A stretch of 41,674 nt of DNA from a virus, in IMG/VR virus record IMGVR_UViG_3300028388_001281, positions 1 to 41,674 of that record, one strand, 5' to 3'. Made by a program: the position numbers and the translations under genes. The notes under the pieces were generated by a model that saw only the letters and a program-made list of their open reading frames with translations, did not search any database and was not told where the DNA came from. Below are positions 7,704-16,655 of the stretch, in pieces (position 1 is the stretch's first letter; every line of letters begins with the position of its first letter).

Positions 7704-8326
7704 TACTCCATCGCCTCGACGAGCTTGTCGGCCAGATCGCGACGCTCTTCCTCGGGCACCTGCCCGGGGTTCTTGTAGGGCGCGACGAGCTTGCCGACGG
7801 TTTCGTTGCCGAGCTTCTTGGCCGCCTTGACGACAATGCCCCGGAACTCGTCGAGATCCATGGGATCGCTCGCATCTTCGTCGTCTTCGTCGCCGCCGGG
7901 ATCGAAGCCCTTTTCTTCCTCGGCGAGAACATCCTTGGCCGGTTCTCCCTCGGGGATCTCGATCTTGTGAAGCTCGGCGAGAACATCCTCGGCCGGTTCG
8001 TTCGTCGGGATCGACTTCGGCAGACCGGCGACGCCCGCATCCTTGGCGAGGTTGAACAGTTTTTCGATCTCGGCGTCGATCGCCATTTCGTCCTTGGTGC
8101 GCTTCTTACGACCTTCGGACGGCTCGCCGTAGACGCGACCCGCCGGGGCATCGTCGTCGTCAACGGACAAGTTTTCATCGGTCGCGGGTTTATCTTGTCC
8201 CGCCCTGCGGGCACCGACCATGTCGCCGTCGAGCAATGCGAGGAGGACGGATCCGCCGAGGAGCGAGATCGCCTCGGGGGTCTGGTGCTCGCCCTTGTCG
8301 GTGTCGATTTCGATCGTGATTTTCAT
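7703..8326 (-). CDS. Acidic hypothetical protein, first gene of the leftward operon
   Basis: A 207-residue, very acidic protein. The N terminus (MKITIEIDTDKG) resembles a strand pair. A basic patch GRKKRTKDEMA is near residue 75, and an internal duplication EPAEDVLAEL / EPAKDVLAEE lies about residues 111-137. The C-terminal third is mostly helical. An AGGAG site precedes the ATG. It is directly upstream of DUF2800 and first from the promoter region at 8.35 kb. I do not recognise a family. Confidence 0.8.
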   Translation of the reverse strand: MKITIEIDTDKGEHQTPEAISLLGGSVLLALLDGDMVGARRAGQDKPATDENLSVDDDDAPAGRVYGEPSEGRKKRTKDEMAIDAEIEKLFNLAKDAGVAGLPKSIPTNEPAEDVLAELHKIEIPEGEPAKDVLAEEEKGFDPGGDEDDEDASDPMDLDEFRGIVVKAAKKLGNETVGKLVAPYKNPGQVPEEERRDLADKLVEAME

Positions 8327-8344
8327 CTTGCCGGGTCTCCTGTG

Positions 8345-8374
8345 TTGACGTTGTGGCAGAGGTTACGATATACG
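8345..8374 (+). promoter_or_regulatory. Candidate rightward promoter for the helicase/structural unit
   Basis: TTGACG at 8345-8350 and TATACG at 8369-8374 are spaced by 18 bases, close to a sigma-70 promoter, 45 bases before the helicase start. It lies in the gap between the two divergent operons. Prediction only. Confidence 0.5.
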
Positions 8375-8388
8375 GAATACGCCGACGA
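8360..8388 (-). promoter_or_regulatory. Candidate leftward early promoter with shared 14-base motif
   Basis: The 14 bases TACGGAATACGCCG (8371-8384) occur identically at 38353-38366, also just upstream of a leftward gene. Read leftward, a weak -35 (TCGTCG) and -10 (TAACCT) are 17 bases apart, the same layout as the better promoter at 38342-38370. It would drive the replication operon starting at 8326. The shared core may be a binding site rather than the promoter itself. Confidence 0.45.
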
Positions 8389-8418
8389 CGGCAAGGCTAG
8401 ATTTGAGGAGCTAGAGAC

Positions 8419-9756
8419 ATGACACTGAACCCCGGTCAACAGCGCGCTTTCGACGACTTCGTAGAGTTCGCGCAGGATCCGAACGCAACCCTTTTCGCCA
8501 TGTTCGGCGCAGCGGGAACCGGTAAGAGCTTCACGAGCGGGCGCATGCTCGACGTGATCCGGCCGTCCGACGCATTCTCGCTCGACGAAATGCTCTGGCT
8601 CGCGCCGACGTGGAAAGCCGTCCGGATCGCCGGCCGTTTCCTGAGCGAGAACGGGCTCAACGATTACGAGATCGGCTACGACGCCTTTCATCACCGGGTT
8701 GGGTCGCTGATCCTGACCACGACGCAACAGGCGCTCGGCCTGCGGCCGGTGATCGACGACGACCAGACGGCCGACAACGTTTCTTTCGGTCGGGTCGGCA
8801 AGGGCCTGATCGCCAAGCTCAAGCCGCGCTGGATCGTGATCGACGAAGTGTCGATGCTTTCGTGGCAGCACCTCAAGGAACTGGCGCAGGAGTGCCGCAC
8901 GCACGGCGTCAAGGTTCTGATCCTCGGCGACCCGAACCAGTTGCCGCCGGTCAAGGCGCAGGAAATCAAGTGGGACAAGATCGCGAACCGCCGGGAACTG
9001 ACCCAGATCATGCGGCAGTCGGGCGACAGCGCGATCCCGCATTTTGGCCGGGCGATCCTTGACGGCGAGGATTGGGACGGCATGAGCGGCGCGGGCCTGA
9101 CGAAGAGCGCGCGGGCCGTGTCGCAGTTCATCGAAGAGGTCGGCGTGCCGTCGGCCAACGAAGAGGAGCGCGACGTGTTCGTCGCCTACCGTAACGCGAC
9201 GGTCGACCGCGTGCAGGAGGCGGCCGCACAGAAGGTATATGGCCACGGCGCGACGGAGTTCGCCCCGGGCGAGGTCGTGATCGCGCAGAGCGCTTTGCAC
9301 AACCGCTCGGGAATGATCGTGGCGAACCAAGATCAACTAGAGGTTCTCTCGATCGACGGAGAAGGCGAGTGGGGCCAATTGGTCAAGGTGCGCAACCTCG
9401 CGGGCCGCGTGGTCTACACGGAGTACCTGAGCGGGGCCGACATGGCGAACCCTAGGCATCCGTTCCGCCGGGAGCTTGAGGCGCGTCGCGAGGCCGCCGT
9501 GCGGCTTCAAGCCGAGTGGAAAGAGAACCGCCGCGACGACGGCCTGAATGCACGCCGCAAGGCCGCGTGGGCCTCCTTCTTCGAATTGAAGGATCGGACG
9601 GTTCTCGATTTTGCGCACCCGTTCGCGATCACCTCGCACAAGTCGCAGGGGTCGAGCTACCGTCGGACCTTCATCGCTGCGCAGGAGCTTGCGCAGTTCT
9701 CGAACCGGTCGCTTTACGTGGCCGCAACCCGACCCAAAGAAGAGCTTGTCTACTGA
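8419..9756 (+). CDS. Dda/RecD2-like superfamily 1B helicase
   Basis: A 445-residue helicase. Walker A GAAGTGKS is at 30-37, Walker B VIDEVSML with Asp142-Glu143, motif III GDPNQLPP at 170-177. Near the C terminus come FAITSHKSQGSSY (motif V) and LYVAATRPKEEL (motif VI). Size and motif order fit T4 Dda-type 5'-3' helicases, which assist origin melting, fork restart and protein displacement. A GAGGAG site precedes the ATG. It is the first gene of the rightward unit, opposite the leftward replication operon. Confidence 0.93.
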   Translation: MTLNPGQQRAFDDFVEFAQDPNATLFAMFGAAGTGKSFTSGRMLDVIRPSDAFSLDEMLWLAPTWKAVRIAGRFLSENGLNDYEIGYDAFHHRVGSLILTTTQQALGLRPVIDDDQTADNVSFGRVGKGLIAKLKPRWIVIDEVSMLSWQHLKELAQECRTHGVKVLILGDPNQLPPVKAQEIKWDKIANRRELTQIMRQSGDSAIPHFGRAILDGEDWDGMSGAGLTKSARAVSQFIEEVGVPSANEEERDVFVAYRNATVDRVQEAAAQKVYGHGATEFAPGEVVIAQSALHNRSGMIVANQDQLEVLSIDGEGEWGQLVKVRNLAGRVVYTEYLSGADMANPRHPFRRELEARREAAVRLQAEWKENRRDDGLNARRKAAWASFFELKDRTVLDFAHPFAITSHKSQGSSYRRTFIAAQELAQFSNRSLYVAATRPKEELVY

Positions 9757-10130
9757 TGAAAGATCTATCCGGACTGAGAGCGGCGGCCGAGAAGGCCGCC
9801 GCAGCGAAACAGGAAGCCGAGCAAGCGCTTGGGGATGCAAAGCGAGAACGCGGGAACAGGTTCCATCGATACAACGCGGCGCGCGCCGAAGCGATGGGGA
9901 TCGTGTTCGGTGAAACGATTATCGAATATTATCAGAACCGATGGGATGAAGAGAAGGGCCGTAGAACACGAGCCGTCGTCATGGAGCCGAGCACCCTCTG
10001 GCTCGACAGCGTGAACGTGCGAGCCGTGACCTTGAAAAACAAGCTTCATCTTGGGCGGCAACGGAGGTCGCGGGCCGTTCGGATCGAGGACATACTGCCG
10101 GGGCCGTGGGATAAGGTAGCGTCAGAATGA
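9756..10130 (+). CDS. Hypothetical protein with N-terminal coiled coil
   Basis: A 124-residue protein. Its start at 9756 shares a base with the helicase stop (TGATG); the longer upstream frame is inside the helicase. Residues 5-40 are an Ala/Glu/Lys-rich helix (LRAAAEKAAAAKQEAEQAL) likely to form a coiled coil. A beta-rich, basic second half ends in RAVRIEDILPGPWDKV. The stop overlaps the next start (ATGA). No family recognised; context suggests a replication accessory role. Confidence 0.7.
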   Translation: MKDLSGLRAAAEKAAAAKQEAEQALGDAKRERGNRFHRYNAARAEAMGIVFGETIIEYYQNRWDEEKGRRTRAVVMEPSTLWLDSVNVRAVTLKNKLHLGRQRRSRAVRIEDILPGPWDKVASE

Positions 10131-10801
10131 CGGTCGGGCGGAACCTGTCGACCGCATGGCAAAACGCAACGGCCGAGGATATAGAGATCGGATCCCAACT
10201 ATACCGGGAGTACCGGCAGCGGATCCTCGTAATTGCGATCGATTACGGGAAGCCCTTGTCGGCCGCCTGCGGGGCCTTCGCGGCCCTTTCGCCGGTGACG
10301 AAGATCGAGGGCAATTTCCGGTCGCTCGTCACGTGCATGGAGGCGGTGCGGCACGGCCTGTCGGCCTCTGACATATCGGTCACGACCTATAACAGGGGTA
10401 AGGAGGCCGCGCTCAGGATCCTGAGAGGCTCGGTCGATTTCTCGGACGTGTGCAGCGGGCCGAAGATCACGGCGTTTCGTCACAACCTCCTGTTTCCGGA
10501 CACGAGCGATCGCGTGACGATCGACGGGCACATGATCGGGATCATGTCAGGGCGGCCGCTCACGATGCGCGAGGCTCTTCTGTCGGATAAGGCACAGAGG
10601 GGCGGCGGCGATCGGACGCGGTACGAGGCCGCAGAGCGCGCATTCCTGCGATGGTGGCGCAGGCATCCGGAGGCGCGCAAGGTGCCGCCCTGCGCCGCTC
10701 AGGCGATCCTCTGGCACGCCAAGAGACGGCAAGAGCGGGGCGAGTTTCCGCTCGGGCATGGACTGCCCGACAGGTTCGAGCCCTACCCCTTGCGCGAGTG
10801 A
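10127..10801 (+). CDS. DUF7178-like phage protein
   Basis: A 224-residue protein. A central segment has the features of DUF7178 proteins: a helix NRGKEAALRILRG, then GPKITAFRHNLLFPD, then a conserved VTIDGHMIGI, which in this family resembles the active-site region of small helix-hairpin nucleases or glycosylases. The remainder is helical and basic (RRHPEARKVPPCAAQAI). The family is abundant in phages of diverse hosts; its biochemical role is not established. It overlaps its upstream neighbour by 4 bp and is followed by a hairpin and the primase gene. Confidence 0.6.
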   Translation: MTVGRNLSTAWQNATAEDIEIGSQLYREYRQRILVIAIDYGKPLSAACGAFAALSPVTKIEGNFRSLVTCMEAVRHGLSASDISVTTYNRGKEAALRILRGSVDFSDVCSGPKITAFRHNLLFPDTSDRVTIDGHMIGIMSGRPLTMREALLSDKAQRGGGDRTRYEAAERAFLRWWRRHPEARKVPPCAAQAILWHAKRRQERGEFPLGHGLPDRFEPYPLRE

Positions 10802-10824
10802 TCATGGCCCTTAAAAGTGAGAGA

Positions 10825-10846
10825 CCCCGGGCGAAGGAACCCGGGG
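10825..10846 (+). other. GC hairpin between DUF7178-like and primase genes
   Basis: CCCCGGG (10825-10831) pairs with CCCGGGG (10840-10846) around an 8-base loop. There is no T tract downstream. It may partly terminate or stabilise the upstream transcript. Confidence 0.5.
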
Positions 10847-10914
10847 CCTCGACCTGCCTCACTGTCCCGGTGATGCAGAACCCGACGATCCACACAACAA
10901 GATGAGGTGCCCTT

Positions 10915-13290
10915 ATGAGTAAACCCAATATCTCGGTTCCGCAAGCCCTGCCTAGTGTTTTCGAGGATGCACGGCACGAGAAGAATTGGCTCATATTCGC
11001 GATCGGCAAGGCCGATGAAAACGGGAAAAGACCCAAGAGGCCGGTTGCGCGCGACCGGCCTTATATCTGGGTCAACCGGGACAAGGCGGCGAGCTTCACC
11101 TACGACAAGGCGATCTCGCGCATGCGCGAGTTCCGCGAATGGGACGGCGGGCTCGACGGGATCAACCGGCGGGCCGAGGAACGTCGCGAGAAGGCGATCG
11201 AGGAGGGCAGGAAGCCCGGGCCGTCGATCGAGGTCGAGGGGTATTGCGTGGGGTACTTCCCGCGCGAGGGGAGCGCGCTCGTGGCGCTCGACTTCGACAA
11301 CGTGGTCGCCGACGGCGTGATCCTCGATTTCGAGCTTGCCCCGATGGTCGAGGCGAGCCCGGCCTATGTCGAGATCTCGTCGAGCGGATCCGGCCTGCGC
11401 GTGTTCATGCCGCGCGGTTGGGGCGACGACACGCTGCACGCCGGGGAAAAGAACGACGTGGGGTTGTTCGTGTCTGGCAAGGGCGCGGCCTGCGCGTTGA
11501 CCTTCGACACGATCCGCGACGGGGGCGAGCGCGATTGGGATCTCCTCGATCTCGTGATCGAGCGGCACGGGGCCGCCGGAACCAAAGGGGAGGACCGCAA
11601 GCGCAGCGACGGGGTCGTCGAGGAGGTACTCGAACACGGCCGCGTCGAGGTCGACCGGTTCGTCGGCGAGATCGTGCCCTTGGTCGTGAACGATGATCGG
11701 TTCTCAGAGGTCGGCGAATGGATCGGCATGATCCGCGCGGCGAAAGAGTATTTCGAGGTCGTGGATCCTGACCGGCTCGACGAGGTCGAGGACGCCATGC
11801 GCGCTTGGTCTGAAAGCTGGACAGGGGGCGAGCACGACGAGGAGAAGTTCGCCGAGGTCTGGGCGCGCGAAAGCAAGGGCGGCACCGGGCTAGGGTCGTG
11901 GATCCATTACGCACGCGAGGCCGGGTTCGAGTGGGATCCCGTGCCCGAGGTAGACGAGAGCGAGCCGATCGCGGAGATCGTCACGACCCGCAAGGAAGCC
12001 CTAGAACGGTTCGTATTGGTCGGCGGCCAGTTCTATGACCGGTTGCAGCGCGAGCTACTCGATCGCGGCAACGCCGGGCTTGTGAACACGATCGCCCGGG
12101 CCTTCACGGAGAAGGGCAAGAGCGGGCCGACGCCCATGGGGGCCGACAAGGTCGTGACCTACATGCGGCACAACGCAAAGGCCTACCGGTCGCTCGAATT
12201 CCGCCCCGGGGAGCCCGAGATCGTCGGGAACGTGCTCAACCTGTGGGAGCCATACGGCGAGTATCCGGCCGGGGATATCGGGCCAATGCGCGAGCATGCC
12301 CAGAAGCTATTCGGCGTCGAGGATACGGAGATCCTTTTCGACTGGCTCGCGTTCAACCTGCAATTTCCCGGGCGCAAGGCGAATTGGTCGCCGGTCCTGA
12401 TCGGGCCGCCCCGGTGCGGCAAGGATACGATCATCACGCCCGTGGTGCGGGCGATCGGGCGGCACGCGGTGCCGAACATGGGCCTAGACGCCTTGGAAAA
12501 GGAGCACAACGGATGGATCGAGCGCGCGCTCCTCTTGGTGATGCAGGAGAACGTGACCGGCCGGATGCACAAGGCGAACGCCATGGAAAAGCTCAAGACC
12601 ATGATCGCCGCGCCGCCCGAGACCCTGCCCATGCGCAAGATGCAACGCGACACGGTGCAGGTTCCGAACGTGCTCAACCTCATATTCCTGACGAACCACA
12701 TGGACGCCCTCTATATCGAGCGCGAGAACAAGGATCGTTTCTTCCCCATGGTCACGACGGTGAAGCCCGAGCCGGAGCATTTCGAACGGCTCTATGCGTG
12801 GCTCAAGGCGGGCGGATCCGAGCAGTTCGTCGGGCACCTGATGCGGCGGCGTATTACCCGGGTCAGGGAAGGTGGGGTCGCGCCGCCGAGCAAGCACATT
12901 GACCAGATCGTCGCGGAGAGCCTGCCAGAGGGCGGCCTCGACGTGATGGACTACGTGAGCGACAAGCGCTGGATCTCGACGAAGCACCTCAAGACGGCGA
13001 TCGGATCCGAGGGGTTCGGATTGTCGCCGGGGTGGCGCATGAGCGACAAGGCGCTTTCCGCGACCCTGAGGGCGGCCGGGTTCGTCAAGCCGTGGGATCG
13101 GGTTTCCGTAAGGGATGGATCGACGGTCATTCATCACCGGGTCTGGGTTCGCGCCGATGCTGTTCCCCTTTCGTATGATCTTGTCGCCGAAGCTTTACGC
13201 CAAGGAGGCGAAAAACTGAGCCAAGCTCAATCGTTACCCGTTGAAGGGGTAATAGAGGCTCAAAGGGGTAATGAGAAAAAGATAGAGTGA
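10915..13290 (+). CDS. Primase-helicase (AEP-like primase plus DUF5906/D5-type helicase)
   Basis: A 791-residue fusion. The N-terminal part shows archaeo-eukaryotic primase-like signatures: VALDFDN with Asp126 and Asp128 as likely metal ligands, then SSSGSGLRVF (155-164) and GLFVSGKG (183-190). The C-terminal half is an SF3/DUF5906 ATPase with a P-loop IGPPRCGKDT near residues 496-505 and a later NLIFLTNHMD sensor-like strand. Such proteins prime and unwind at phage origins, acting as a hexamer. A GAGG site lies before the ATG. The 3' end contains three of the eight GGGTAA motifs of the candidate origin. Confidence 0.9.
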   Translation: MSKPNISVPQALPSVFEDARHEKNWLIFAIGKADENGKRPKRPVARDRPYIWVNRDKAASFTYDKAISRMREFREWDGGLDGINRRAEERREKAIEEGRKPGPSIEVEGYCVGYFPREGSALVALDFDNVVADGVILDFELAPMVEASPAYVEISSSGSGLRVFMPRGWGDDTLHAGEKNDVGLFVSGKGAACALTFDTIRDGGERDWDLLDLVIERHGAAGTKGEDRKRSDGVVEEVLEHGRVEVDRFVGEIVPLVVNDDRFSEVGEWIGMIRAAKEYFEVVDPDRLDEVEDAMRAWSESWTGGEHDEEKFAEVWARESKGGTGLGSWIHYAREAGFEWDPVPEVDESEPIAEIVTTRKEALERFVLVGGQFYDRLQRELLDRGNAGLVNTIARAFTEKGKSGPTPMGADKVVTYMRHNAKAYRSLEFRPGEPEIVGNVLNLWEPYGEYPAGDIGPMREHAQKLFGVEDTEILFDWLAFNLQFPGRKANWSPVLIGPPRCGKDTIITPVVRAIGRHAVPNMGLDALEKEHNGWIERALLLVMQENVTGRMHKANAMEKLKTMIAAPPETLPMRKMQRDTVQVPNVLNLIFLTNHMDALYIERENKDRFFPMVTTVKPEPEHFERLYAWLKAGGSEQFVGHLMRRRITRVREGGVAPPSKHIDQIVAESLPEGGLDVMDYVSDKRWISTKHLKTAIGSEGFGLSPGWRMSDKALSATLRAAGFVKPWDRVSVRDGSTVIHHRVWVRADAVPLSYDLVAEALRQGGEKLSQAQSLPVEGVIEAQRGNEKKIE

Positions 13291-13441
13291 TCAACGGTTT
13301 GTCTCCTGTTACCCTATGTTACCCCTTAAATGACAAATTATAGTACAAGAGGGAAAAAGCGTATGAACAGGCTAAAATGCCCCAGAATGTCTCCCCATGG
13401 GATAACTTCTGAAAAAGGGGTAACGGGTAACACAGGGGTAA
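13233..13441. repeat. Cluster of eight GGGTAA motifs; candidate replication origin or regulator site
   Basis: GGGTAA or its complement occurs at 13233 (-), 13245 (+), 13264 (+), 13308 (-), 13318 (-), 13416 (+), 13424 (+) and 13434 (+). Five copies extend to GGGGTAA. The middle (13326-13380) is unusually AT-rich for this genome. The cluster spans the end of the primase-helicase gene and the following non-coding gap, where iteron origins are often placed. The same hexamer also appears in the divergent promoter repeat at 39.8 kb. Confidence 0.5.
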
Positions 13442-13480
13442 AACCCTCGCCCCAGATGGATCGCTAGAAGGAAAATGACC

Positions 13481-13696
13481 ATGAACGAAAGATCGAAACT
13501 GATAGCCCAGATCGCAGGGCAAATCTTCGCGGCAGACCGGGGCGCGGTCATCGCGTTAAACGGCGCAGGGATCACTACCCCGGCCGATTGGTCCGACGAA
13601 GATGATGCGATCGACCATAGCCTCAATCTCGCGGTGCGGATCGTCGATCTCGCCGAGGATCATGAAGACCGGCAGTTGCCGTTGCCAGATTGTTGA
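13481..13696 (+). CDS. Small hypothetical protein
   Basis: A 71-residue acidic, helical protein (MNERSKLIAQIAGQIFAAD...). An AGAAGGA ribosome site at 13467-13473 fits the ATG at 13481 better than the in-frame ATG at 13475. It follows the candidate origin and precedes the small terminase. No family recognised. Confidence 0.65.
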   Translation: MNERSKLIAQIAGQIFAADRGAVIALNGAGITTPADWSDEDDAIDHSLNLAVRIVDLAEDHEDRQLPLPDC

Positions 13697-13717
13697 TTTG
13701 CCAATATCTTGCGGCAC

Positions 13718-14110
13718 ATGCCTAAGCCGCAGACATATCTGGCGCGAGCCGACGAAATAGATCACCTCGTCCTAGAGTGCGGGGCCCATGGGTACTCCTA
13801 CGCCCAGATCGCGGCGTGCATCGGGATCAGCCGGGACCGGCTCAACCTGTGGGCCAAGGAGCACCCGCGCCTCGCCGAGGTGCTGGATCGCGCGCAGACG
13901 CTATCTCAGGCATGGTGGGAGGGCCGCGCCATGGACGGCACGGCGAACCAGCGTATAGGCGCGACCGTCTGGCACAAGAGCATGGCCGCCCGGTTCCCGC
14001 ACGACTACGCCGACCGGCAGGAGGTCGGCACGATCGGGGAAAGCGGCCGCGTGGCGAAGGTCGAGTGGAAGATCGTTGATCCGGCCGGGGAGCCGCAGAG
14101 TGGAGGATAG
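13718..14110 (+). CDS. Putative terminase small subunit
   Basis: A 130-residue protein immediately upstream of, and overlapping, the terminase large subunit. A helix-turn-helix is visible at about residues 25-50 (GYSYAQIAACIGISRDRLNLWA), as in small terminases that recognise packaging sites. A helix-rich middle follows (DRAQTLSQAWWEGRAM), and an extended acidic C terminus may bind TerL. A TTG nine bases upstream is an alternative start; no clear ribosome site was seen for either. Assignment rests on the HTH and position. Confidence 0.75.
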   Translation: MPKPQTYLARADEIDHLVLECGAHGYSYAQIAACIGISRDRLNLWAKEHPRLAEVLDRAQTLSQAWWEGRAMDGTANQRIGATVWHKSMAARFPHDYADRQEVGTIGESGRVAKVEWKIVDPAGEPQSGG

Positions 14111-15398
14111 CGGGTTCGATCCTTTCGGCGATCTCGTAGAGACAAGCGATCTTGTCCCTACGGATCCGCCGGGCATTGGACACAACGGCGGCCCGTCGAT
14201 CGAGATCGAGGTCGCCCGGGTCGTCGCTCCTGCGCTCGCTCCTGCCCGGTACAAAGCCCTGTATGGCGGCCGTGGTGGGACCAAGTCTTACTTTGCGGCC
14301 GACTATACCGTCGCGAAGGCGATGCAGGGCGTGAAATGCCTGTGCGTTCGCGAGGTGCAGATCTCGCTCGACCAATCGTCGAAAGCCCTGATCGAGGAGC
14401 GGATCGACGCGCACGGCCTGCGCGGCGAGTTCCGGATCCTGCGCAGCCATATCGAGCATCCGGCCAGCGGCGGCCGGATCGAGTTCAAGGGCATGCAACA
14501 GTTCAACGCCGCGAACATCAAGTCGCTGCAAGGCTACGGTCTGGCGTGGTGGGAGGAGGCGCACACGGCGTCGCAGTACGCGCTCGATCTCCTGATACCG
14601 ACGATCCGGAAGGAAGGATCCGAGCTAATATTCACATGGAACCCGGAGTTTCCCGACGACCCGGTCGACGCCATGTTCCGGGGGCCGAACGCTATCCGCG
14701 ACGACGTGATCCTTATCGAATGCTCTTCGGAAACGAACCCTTGGCTACCGGCCGTGCTCAAGGCCGAGCGCGACGAGCTATTCCGCCGGGATCCGGAAAA
14801 GGCCGCTTGGGTCTGGGGCGGCGACTATCGCACGATCTCGGACGCGAACGTCCTGAAAGGCCTGTATCGAGCGGAGCGGTTCGAGCCAAAGCCGCATTGG
14901 GACGGGCCTTATCAGGGCCTCGACTTCGGCTTCGCGAACGATCCGACGGCGGCGATCCGGCTCTACACGTTCGGCAAGTCGCTATACATCCACTACGCCG
15001 TCGGGACCGTGCAGCTTGACCTCGACGACACCGAACAATTCATCCTCGAACGTGTGCCCGAATGGGATCGATACGCCGTTCGCTGCGACAACGCGCGGCC
15101 CGAGAGTATTTCGTATCTCAACAAACACGGCTCGGGTCGTTATAGTGCCGCGCCAAAATGGCCGGGGTCGGTCGAGGACGGCATTGCGTGGTATCGGGCC
15201 TTTAACGAGATCGTCGTACACCCGGATCACGCCGCGCCTTTCTTGAAGGAATGCAAGCGCTACTCGTACAAGGTGAACAAGGCGGGCGACGTGCTACCGC
15301 AGATCGAGGACAAGGATAACCATTGGATCGACGCCGGGCGTTATGCCGCGTCGCCCCTGATCAAGGCCACCGGCCTTCCGAACATAAGGAGCCTCTGA
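14100..15398 (+). CDS. terL: Terminase large subunit (Terminase_3 type)
   Basis: A 432-residue protein from GTG at 14100, which overlaps the small-subunit gene; a TTG at 14076 in frame would add eight residues. The ATPase has a modified Walker A GGRGGTKS and Walker B GLAWWEEA, followed by IFTWNPEFP. The C-terminal RNase H-like nuclease shows GLDFGFANDPTA, VRCDNARPESI and EDKDNHWIDAGRYA, with three acidic metal sites. This is the PBSX/SPP1-like class that packages DNA into proheads. Class alone does not settle pac versus cos packaging, but pac-type headful filling would suit a circularly permuted assembly. Confidence 0.95.
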   Translation: MEDSGFDPFGDLVETSDLVPTDPPGIGHNGGPSIEIEVARVVAPALAPARYKALYGGRGGTKSYFAADYTVAKAMQGVKCLCVREVQISLDQSSKALIEERIDAHGLRGEFRILRSHIEHPASGGRIEFKGMQQFNAANIKSLQGYGLAWWEEAHTASQYALDLLIPTIRKEGSELIFTWNPEFPDDPVDAMFRGPNAIRDDVILIECSSETNPWLPAVLKAERDELFRRDPEKAAWVWGGDYRTISDANVLKGLYRAERFEPKPHWDGPYQGLDFGFANDPTAAIRLYTFGKSLYIHYAVGTVQLDLDDTEQFILERVPEWDRYAVRCDNARPESISYLNKHGSGRYSAAPKWPGSVEDGIAWYRAFNEIVVHPDHAAPFLKECKRYSYKVNKAGDVLPQIEDKDNHWIDAGRYAASPLIKATGLPNIRSL

Positions 15399-15401
15399 CC
15401 C

Positions 15402-16655
15402 ATGGCCTTTTGGGACTTCCTGCGCCGAAAGTCGAGCGAAACAAGCCGCCTCCTCGTCACCAACCCGGGACAACCGAAATGGACGCCGCGCGACTATGCC
15501 AAGCTCGCCCGGGAAGGCTACGTCTACAACGTCGTCGCCTATCAGGCGGTTAACCGCGTGGCAGACGCCGTCTCGTCGATCGAGTGGGAGTTCTGGCAAG
15601 GCGACAGCCCTATCGAGGATCCCAATCATCCGCTCAAGGTCTTGTGGAACAAGCCGAACCCGCAGCAATCCGGCGGCGAGTTCATCCGGTCCCTGATCGG
15701 CTATCTCCTCCTCTCGGGCAACGGCTACGTCGAGGCGGCCGAGGGCACGCGAGCGCGGCCTCAGGAACTTTACGCCCTGAGATCCGACCGAATGCGCGTG
15801 ATCCCGAACGCCGAGGGCCTCGTCGATCGGTTCGAGTACAAGCACAACTCGCAGCGGGTTGTATGGGAGGTGGATCCGATCACCGGCAAGGGGCCAATCC
15901 TGCACCTGAAAATGTTCCATCCGCTCGACGACTTCTACGGCATGAGCCCGATCGAGGCCGGGGCGTTCGCCGTCGACCAGAACAACGAGGCGATGAAATG
16001 GATGCAGGCGCTCCTGCAAAACTCGGCCCGGCCGAGCGGCGCGCTCGTGCTCAAGGAGGGCCAGAACCTCGGCGACGAGCAGATCGCCCGGCTGCAAGCC
16101 CAGATCGAGGAGCAATACAGCGGATCCTCGAACGCGGGACGGCCCATGCTCCTCGAAAACGGGCTCGACTGGAAACAGATGGCCCTGAGCCCGAGCGATA
16201 TGGCGATCCTCGATACCAAGTTCTCAAGCGCTCGCGACGTGGCGCTTGCCTTCGGCGTGCCGCCGCAGTTGCTCGGGATCCCGGGCGATAACACGTACTC
16301 GAATTACAAGGAGGCGCGGCTCGCCTTCTACGAGGACACGGTTATCCCGCTCCTGAGCCATATCCTCGGATCCTTCAATCCGTGGTTCGAGGAGCCGTTC
16401 GGTGGCGCGTACCTCATGCCGAACCTCGACAGCATTCCGGCGATCGCCGAGAAGCGCGAGGACAAGTGGGCGATGATCGACAAGAGCCGCGAACTGACGA
16501 TCAACGAACGCAGGGAAGCCAAGGGGTATCCGCCGATCGAGGAGGTCGCCCCGGGCGAGAACGGCAACCGGCTGATCAGTCCCGATCGCGCCGAGGCCGG
16601 GGTAAACACGGAAGAGGGCAAGGCGCTACTGTCGAGGCTCGCCTATGGATCGTGA
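15402..16655 (+). CDS. HK97-family portal protein
   Basis: A 417-residue portal. Diagnostic stretches include FIRSLIGYLLLSGNGYVEA, MSPIEAGAFAVDQNNEA, and FGVPPQLLGIPGDNTYSNYK with the following helix ARLAFYEDTVIPLL. These match HK97 gp3-type portals, dodecameric rings at the packaging vertex. It starts 4 bases after TerL and overlaps the MuF-zincin gene by 11 bp, the standard terminase-portal-MuF order. Confidence 0.95.
   Translation: MAFWDFLRRKSSETSRLLVTNPGQPKWTPRDYAKLAREGYVYNVVAYQAVNRVADAVSSIEWEFWQGDSPIEDPNHPLKVLWNKPNPQQSGGEFIRSLIGYLLLSGNGYVEAAEGTRARPQELYALRSDRMRVIPNAEGLVDRFEYKHNSQRVVWEVDPITGKGPILHLKMFHPLDDFYGMSPIEAGAFAVDQNNEAMKWMQALLQNSARPSGALVLKEGQNLGDEQIARLQAQIEEQYSGSSNAGRPMLLENGLDWKQMALSPSDMAILDTKFSSARDVALAFGVPPQLLGIPGDNTYSNYKEARLAFYEDTVIPLLSHILGSFNPWFEEPFGGAYLMPNLDSIPAIAEKREDKWAMIDKSRELTINERREAKGYPPIEEVAPGENGNRLISPDRAEAGVNTEEGKALLSRLAYGS

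Noticed and set aside
8323-9336. Long leftward frame opposite the Dda-like helicase
   Set aside because: Mirror frame of a clear helicase gene; composition is Arg/His/Val-rich and no family is recognised.
13233-13441. CRISPR array
   Set aside because: Motifs are only 6-9 bases, in both orientations and irregularly spaced, with no spacers.
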